A DNA stretch of 8,062 bases, from positions 1 through 8,062 of the forward strand of contig NVSW01000089.1 of NCBI GenBank assembly GCA_002401365.1, written 5' to 3'. Shown here piece after piece: positions 5,429 to 8,062 of the stretch. The notes beneath the pieces were generated by a model. That model saw only the letters and a list, made by a program, of their open reading frames with translations. It ran no database searches and was not told where the DNA came from. The DNA is from Piscirickettsiaceae bacterium (lineage in GTDB: Bacteria > Pseudomonadota > Gammaproteobacteria > Methylococcales > Cycloclasticaceae). Both the position numbers and the translations under genes were made by a program. Position 1 is the first letter of the stretch. Every line of letters begins with the position of its first letter.

Positions 5429-7150
5429 GTGGGTGCTTTTTTCTTATCTCGTGAATGTGTTGAGAATGATGAGCAACAGCTTGCGGTCATTCGGTCTTTT
5501 AAAAAGCAAGGTTTTACTGACATTGTTAACTTGTCGAGCAGGGAGCAAGCGCTTTTTTATTGTAGAAAAGTTAATGTTAGCGAAGACTCGTACTACCACA
5601 AAGATGATGGAAACTTTTGCATCATTACGGGCACACTAATATATAAGAAAGAAATGGGTAATGGTGCCGCTAAGCGTATATTTGATGATTTTTCCAACAA
5701 TTATATTGATGTAAATCAGCTGTATGGTAATTTTGCGTTAGTCATTAGCCTTAAGAGTGAAATACACGTTTATACGGATACTCAGGGTGTTTATAACGTT
5801 TGGCATAATGAAGCGCTTACGGTCGTTAGTAGTTCTTTTCTTGCGCTGGCGGAATCGATTAAAGCACCTACTATTAATGCAGATGCGGTGTATGAATATA
5901 TTTTCCAAGAAACAACGTTTGGTGGTGATACTGTATTAAATGAAGTAAGGCGGCTAAAGGTTAAACATGGGATACAGATTGGTAAGGAAAGTAGTTTAAT
6001 AGCCCCACTTACGATAGCGTCAGAAAAGTATTCAGCAAATAGTGTTGGTGAGCAATTAGAAAGATCCGCGCAAGCATTAGCAAACCAATTTGAGGCGATT
6101 GTAGCTTGTTTCTCAGATAATATAGATTCGGCTTTGTCGGGTGGTTACGACTCTCGTCTTTTATTAGCGCTTTGTTGTGAACAGGGTGTTACACCACACC
6201 TGCATGTTTATGGTTCAGATAATGACGCCGATGTGCAAGTGGCAAAACAAGTTTGCTCTGGTATTGGTATTAAACTTTCCCATGAGGATAAGTCTGGTTA
6301 CCCAAAGGTATCACCTGAAGAATTTGAATTAATAGTTGAGCAGAATTATTATGCCTTCCAAGCGGTTTGCCCAGATGGAATCCTTGATAATGGGTCTGAC
6401 TTATTAACCAGACATCAGCGCACGAAAGGTGGGCGTTTATTACTTAATGGTGGTGGTGGTGAGGTGTTTAGGAACTTTTTCTATTTGCCAGATAAAAGCT
6501 ACCGAACAATGGGTATTTTATGGTCTTTTTATAGTCGTTTTGACCCCAGTGTATGCACGGAACGGTTTAACGAAAAACGCTATTACCAAGTGCTGGAATC
6601 AAAAATAAATGAAATACTAGGTGTTGATGGTGGCACGTTAAGCAGACAGCAAGTGGAATATTTGTACGCAGGGTTTCGCTGCACATACTGGATGGGGCTT
6701 AATAATTCAATTAATAACCAGTTTGGGTATTTTTTAACGCCTTTTGTTGAAGAGCTCATTTCAATGACTGCGTTGCCAGTTTCAATCAAAAATAAAAATT
6801 ACGGGCAGTATCAGGCGAACCTGATTAAAAAAGTGTCACCAGAATTAGCTCAATATACATCTGATTATGGCCATAATTTTGCGGATGCAGTACCTTTTAA
6901 ACGCAAACTAAAAGATTTAACAACGCTCGTTCGCCCAACGTTGTTAAGAAAGTATACGTATCGTATGAGGAAACACAGCAGGCAAAACTGGCCGTATTAC
7001 TTGGCAGACAACTATATCGCAAAAGTGTTACCTGATGGTTGGCAAACTATGCCGGCGTTCTTTGTGATAGATAAAATGGCTGATCAAGGTCAATTTAAAA
7101 GAGCGGTAACACTTGAGTATTTATTTCAAAAACTAAATGCAACCCCATGA
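5429..7150 (+). CDS. Divergent asparagine synthase-related protein lacking Cys2
   Basis: The 573-residue product is a second, diverged member of the asparagine synthetase family. Residues 1-190 look like a degenerate class II glutaminase domain: DGNFCIITGTLIY at 60-72, YGNFALVISL at 99-108, and EVRRLKVKHG at 172-181. The start MGAFFLSREC has Gly rather than the nucleophilic Cys at position 2. The ATP pyrophosphatase domain has PP-loop SALSGGYDSR (234-243), with Tyr-Asp-Ser-Arg in place of Leu-Asp-Ser-Ser. The second active-site loop reads NGGGGEVFR (340-348) instead of GDGGDELF, so both of its usual aspartates are replaced. ATP-dependent amide formation is still plausible because the core SGG-x-DS is kept, but glutamine hydrolysis is unlikely. 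The start is GTG, directly after an in-frame TAA. The stop overlaps the beta-helix ATG as ATGA, implying coupled translation. Candidate roles are amidation of a uronic acid in the repeat unit, or a non-catalytic partner of the paralog at 1-1150. Confidence 0.88.
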   Translation: MGAFFLSRECVENDEQQLAVIRSFKKQGFTDIVNLSSREQALFYCRKVNVSEDSYYHKDDGNFCIITGTLIYKKEMGNGAAKRIFDDFSNNYIDVNQLYGNFALVISLKSEIHVYTDTQGVYNVWHNEALTVVSSSFLALAESIKAPTINADAVYEYIFQETTFGGDTVLNEVRRLKVKHGIQIGKESSLIAPLTIASEKYSANSVGEQLERSAQALANQFEAIVACFSDNIDSALSGGYDSRLLLALCCEQGVTPHLHVYGSDNDADVQVAKQVCSGIGIKLSHEDKSGYPKVSPEEFELIVEQNYYAFQAVCPDGILDNGSDLLTRHQRTKGGRLLLNGGGGEVFRNFFYLPDKSYRTMGILWSFYSRFDPSVCTERFNEKRYYQVLESKINEILGVDGGTLSRQQVEYLYAGFRCTYWMGLNNSINNQFGYFLTPFVEELISMTALPVSIKNKNYGQYQANLIKKVSPELAQYTSDYGHNFADAVPFKRKLKDLTTLVRPTLLRKYTYRMRKHSRQNWPYYLADNYIAKVLPDGWQTMPAFFVIDKMADQGQFKRAVTLEYLFQKLNATP

Positions 7151-8062
7151 GTATTGACTCTAAAAGAACCCTAGTCTTTTGCTATGCAGCCGTCTTTGCT
7201 TTTGTCTCAACGTTGGTGAGTGCTGAAACCATTTGGGTAACGACATCAAAGGAATTAGTGGCGGGGCTTAATGCAGCTTCAGCGGGTGATGAGGTTATTT
7301 TATTACCTGGGAAATATAAACTAGGGCGTTTTGAAAGTAGGCAAGGTGGCAAGGTGCATGCGCCGATTACGGTGAAAGCAACGATACCTGGGACGGTTGT
7401 TATTCAAGCTAGCCGTGTTGAAACATTTTCGATTTATCACCCTTATTGGGTTTTTGAAAACTTAGTTATCAAAGGAACGAATAGAACGCATCATGCCTTT
7501 CATTTAAGCTCCAATGCGGACGATGTGGTTATTAGAAATAACAAAATAATAAACTTTCATTCACACATTAAATCGAACGGTAAAAATGGGCAGTTTCCAG
7601 ATAGGGTGCTTTTAGACGGTAATTATTTTATAAATGATTCCATCAGGCAAACGTCTGAACCGACTACGCCAATAGATGTGGTGGGTGGGCATAATTGGAT
7701 TGTTAGAAATAATGTGGTGACAGATTTTGGCCGTTCATCAAAAAAGTCGGTCTCCTATGGAATATTTCTTAAGGGTAACTCAACGAATGGTTTGATAGAG
7801 CAAAATCTCGTTATATGTAGCCAACAGCATGAGAGTGGTTATCGAATTGGAATTTCATTAGGCGGTGGTGGTTCGGGAACAGCGTATTGTGAAAATAAAA
7901 GTTGTGAGCACGAGCACCGCAATGGCACCATTAGAAATAATGTGATTCTAAACTGCTCGGATGCGGGCATTTATCTTAAAAAAGCATCTAACAGCAAGGT
8001 TTTTCACAATACGCTTATTAATACCCTAGGCATTGATGCGCAATTAGTGCCTACGTCGGCGA
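7147..8062 (+). CDS. Secreted right-handed parallel beta-helix protein (partial, 3' end outside window)
   Basis: From the ATG at 7147, which overlaps the upstream stop by ATGA, 305 codons run open to the window edge. Residues 1-26 form a signal peptide (hydrophobic core about 9-24, likely cut after VSA), so the protein is exported. The mature part opens with TSKELVAGLNAASAGDEVIL (33-52), the usual start of pectate-lyase/chondroitinase-B-like helices. It continues with repeated coil motifs: VVIRNNKI (127-134), WIVRNNVV (184-191), GLIEQNLVI (215-223), GTIRNNVIL (260-268) and SKVFHNTLI (283-291). A glycine run at 239-243 and CEHEHRNG (253-260) stand out, and Cys248 and Cys253 may pair. Such proteins are often polysaccharide lyases, hydrolases or C5-epimerases. 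In this cluster it could trim or modify the EPS in the periplasm or outside, but catalytic residues cannot be assigned. No separate Shine-Dalgarno is seen, so translation probably depends on the gene before it. Confidence 0.88.
   Translation, partial: MSIDSKRTLVFCYAAVFAFVSTLVSAETIWVTTSKELVAGLNAASAGDEVILLPGKYKLGRFESRQGGKVHAPITVKATIPGTVVIQASRVETFSIYHPYWVFENLVIKGTNRTHHAFHLSSNADDVVIRNNKIINFHSHIKSNGKNGQFPDRVLLDGNYFINDSIRQTSEPTTPIDVVGGHNWIVRNNVVTDFGRSSKKSVSYGIFLKGNSTNGLIEQNLVICSQQHESGYRIGISLGGGGSGTAYCENKSCEHEHRNGTIRNNVILNCSDAGIYLKKASNSKVFHNTLINTLGIDAQLVPTSA

Noticed and set aside
5388..5639. 83-codon plus-strand ORF overlapping the start of the second synthetase-like gene
   Set aside because: It is out of frame with a clear family member, and its sequence looks like a frame shadow with no domain. 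The gene at 5429 explains the region.
6449..6465. GGT-rich run as a possible simple-sequence repeat
   Set aside because: It encodes the GGGG of the synthetase active-site loop; the run is short and explained by coding constraint.

Overview
The window looks like part of an exopolysaccharide (EPS) biosynthesis locus of an AT-rich Gram-negative bacterium. A marine gammaproteobacterium is my best guess, based on codon style, AT-rich composition and gene types; no rRNA or other taxonomic marker is present. The strongest family clue is the gene at 4176-5372. Its opening residues and its GAMDYW and RGIQNKVLEAMAMGKP blocks match, from memory, the glycosyltransferase family tied to exosortase A (EpsH1/PEP-CTERM) EPS loci. 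No exosortase, Wzx/Wzy or PEP-CTERM gene lies inside the window, so that assignment rests on family resemblance.

Layout: two divergent gene blocks share a 123-bp intergenic region (4053-4175). The leftward block reads 4052 down to 1: a DegT-type PLP aminotransferase, a FemAB/GNAT-like acyltransferase, an exported TPR protein, and an asparagine-synthetase-like protein cut by the window's left edge. Gaps are 2, 9 and 17 nt, so it is very likely one operon. The rightward block reads 4176 to 8062: the glycosyltransferase, a possible 19-codon minicistron, a second and divergent asparagine-synthetase-like protein, and a secreted right-handed beta-helix protein cut by the right edge. The junctions are ATGA overlaps, except that the second synthetase starts directly after the minicistron stop.

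How the genes may work together (inference): the cytoplasmic enzymes would build and decorate a repeat unit. The glycosyltransferase adds a sugar, the aminotransferase makes an amino group, and the acyltransferase caps an amino group. The two synthetase-like enzymes would activate a carboxylate with ATP and form an amide. Both lack the Cys2 glutaminase nucleophile, so neither is an ordinary glutamine-dependent asparagine synthetase. The exported TPR and beta-helix proteins would act in the periplasm or outside, on assembly or on cleavage/epimerisation of the polymer.

Points most worth a second look: the pair of Cys2-less synthetase paralogs, one also altered in its second ATP-site loop; the in-frame minicistron just ahead of the second one; and a 12/13-nt direct repeat in the divergent promoter region. 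I saw no tRNA, rRNA, CRISPR array, insertion sequence or clear intrinsic terminator.
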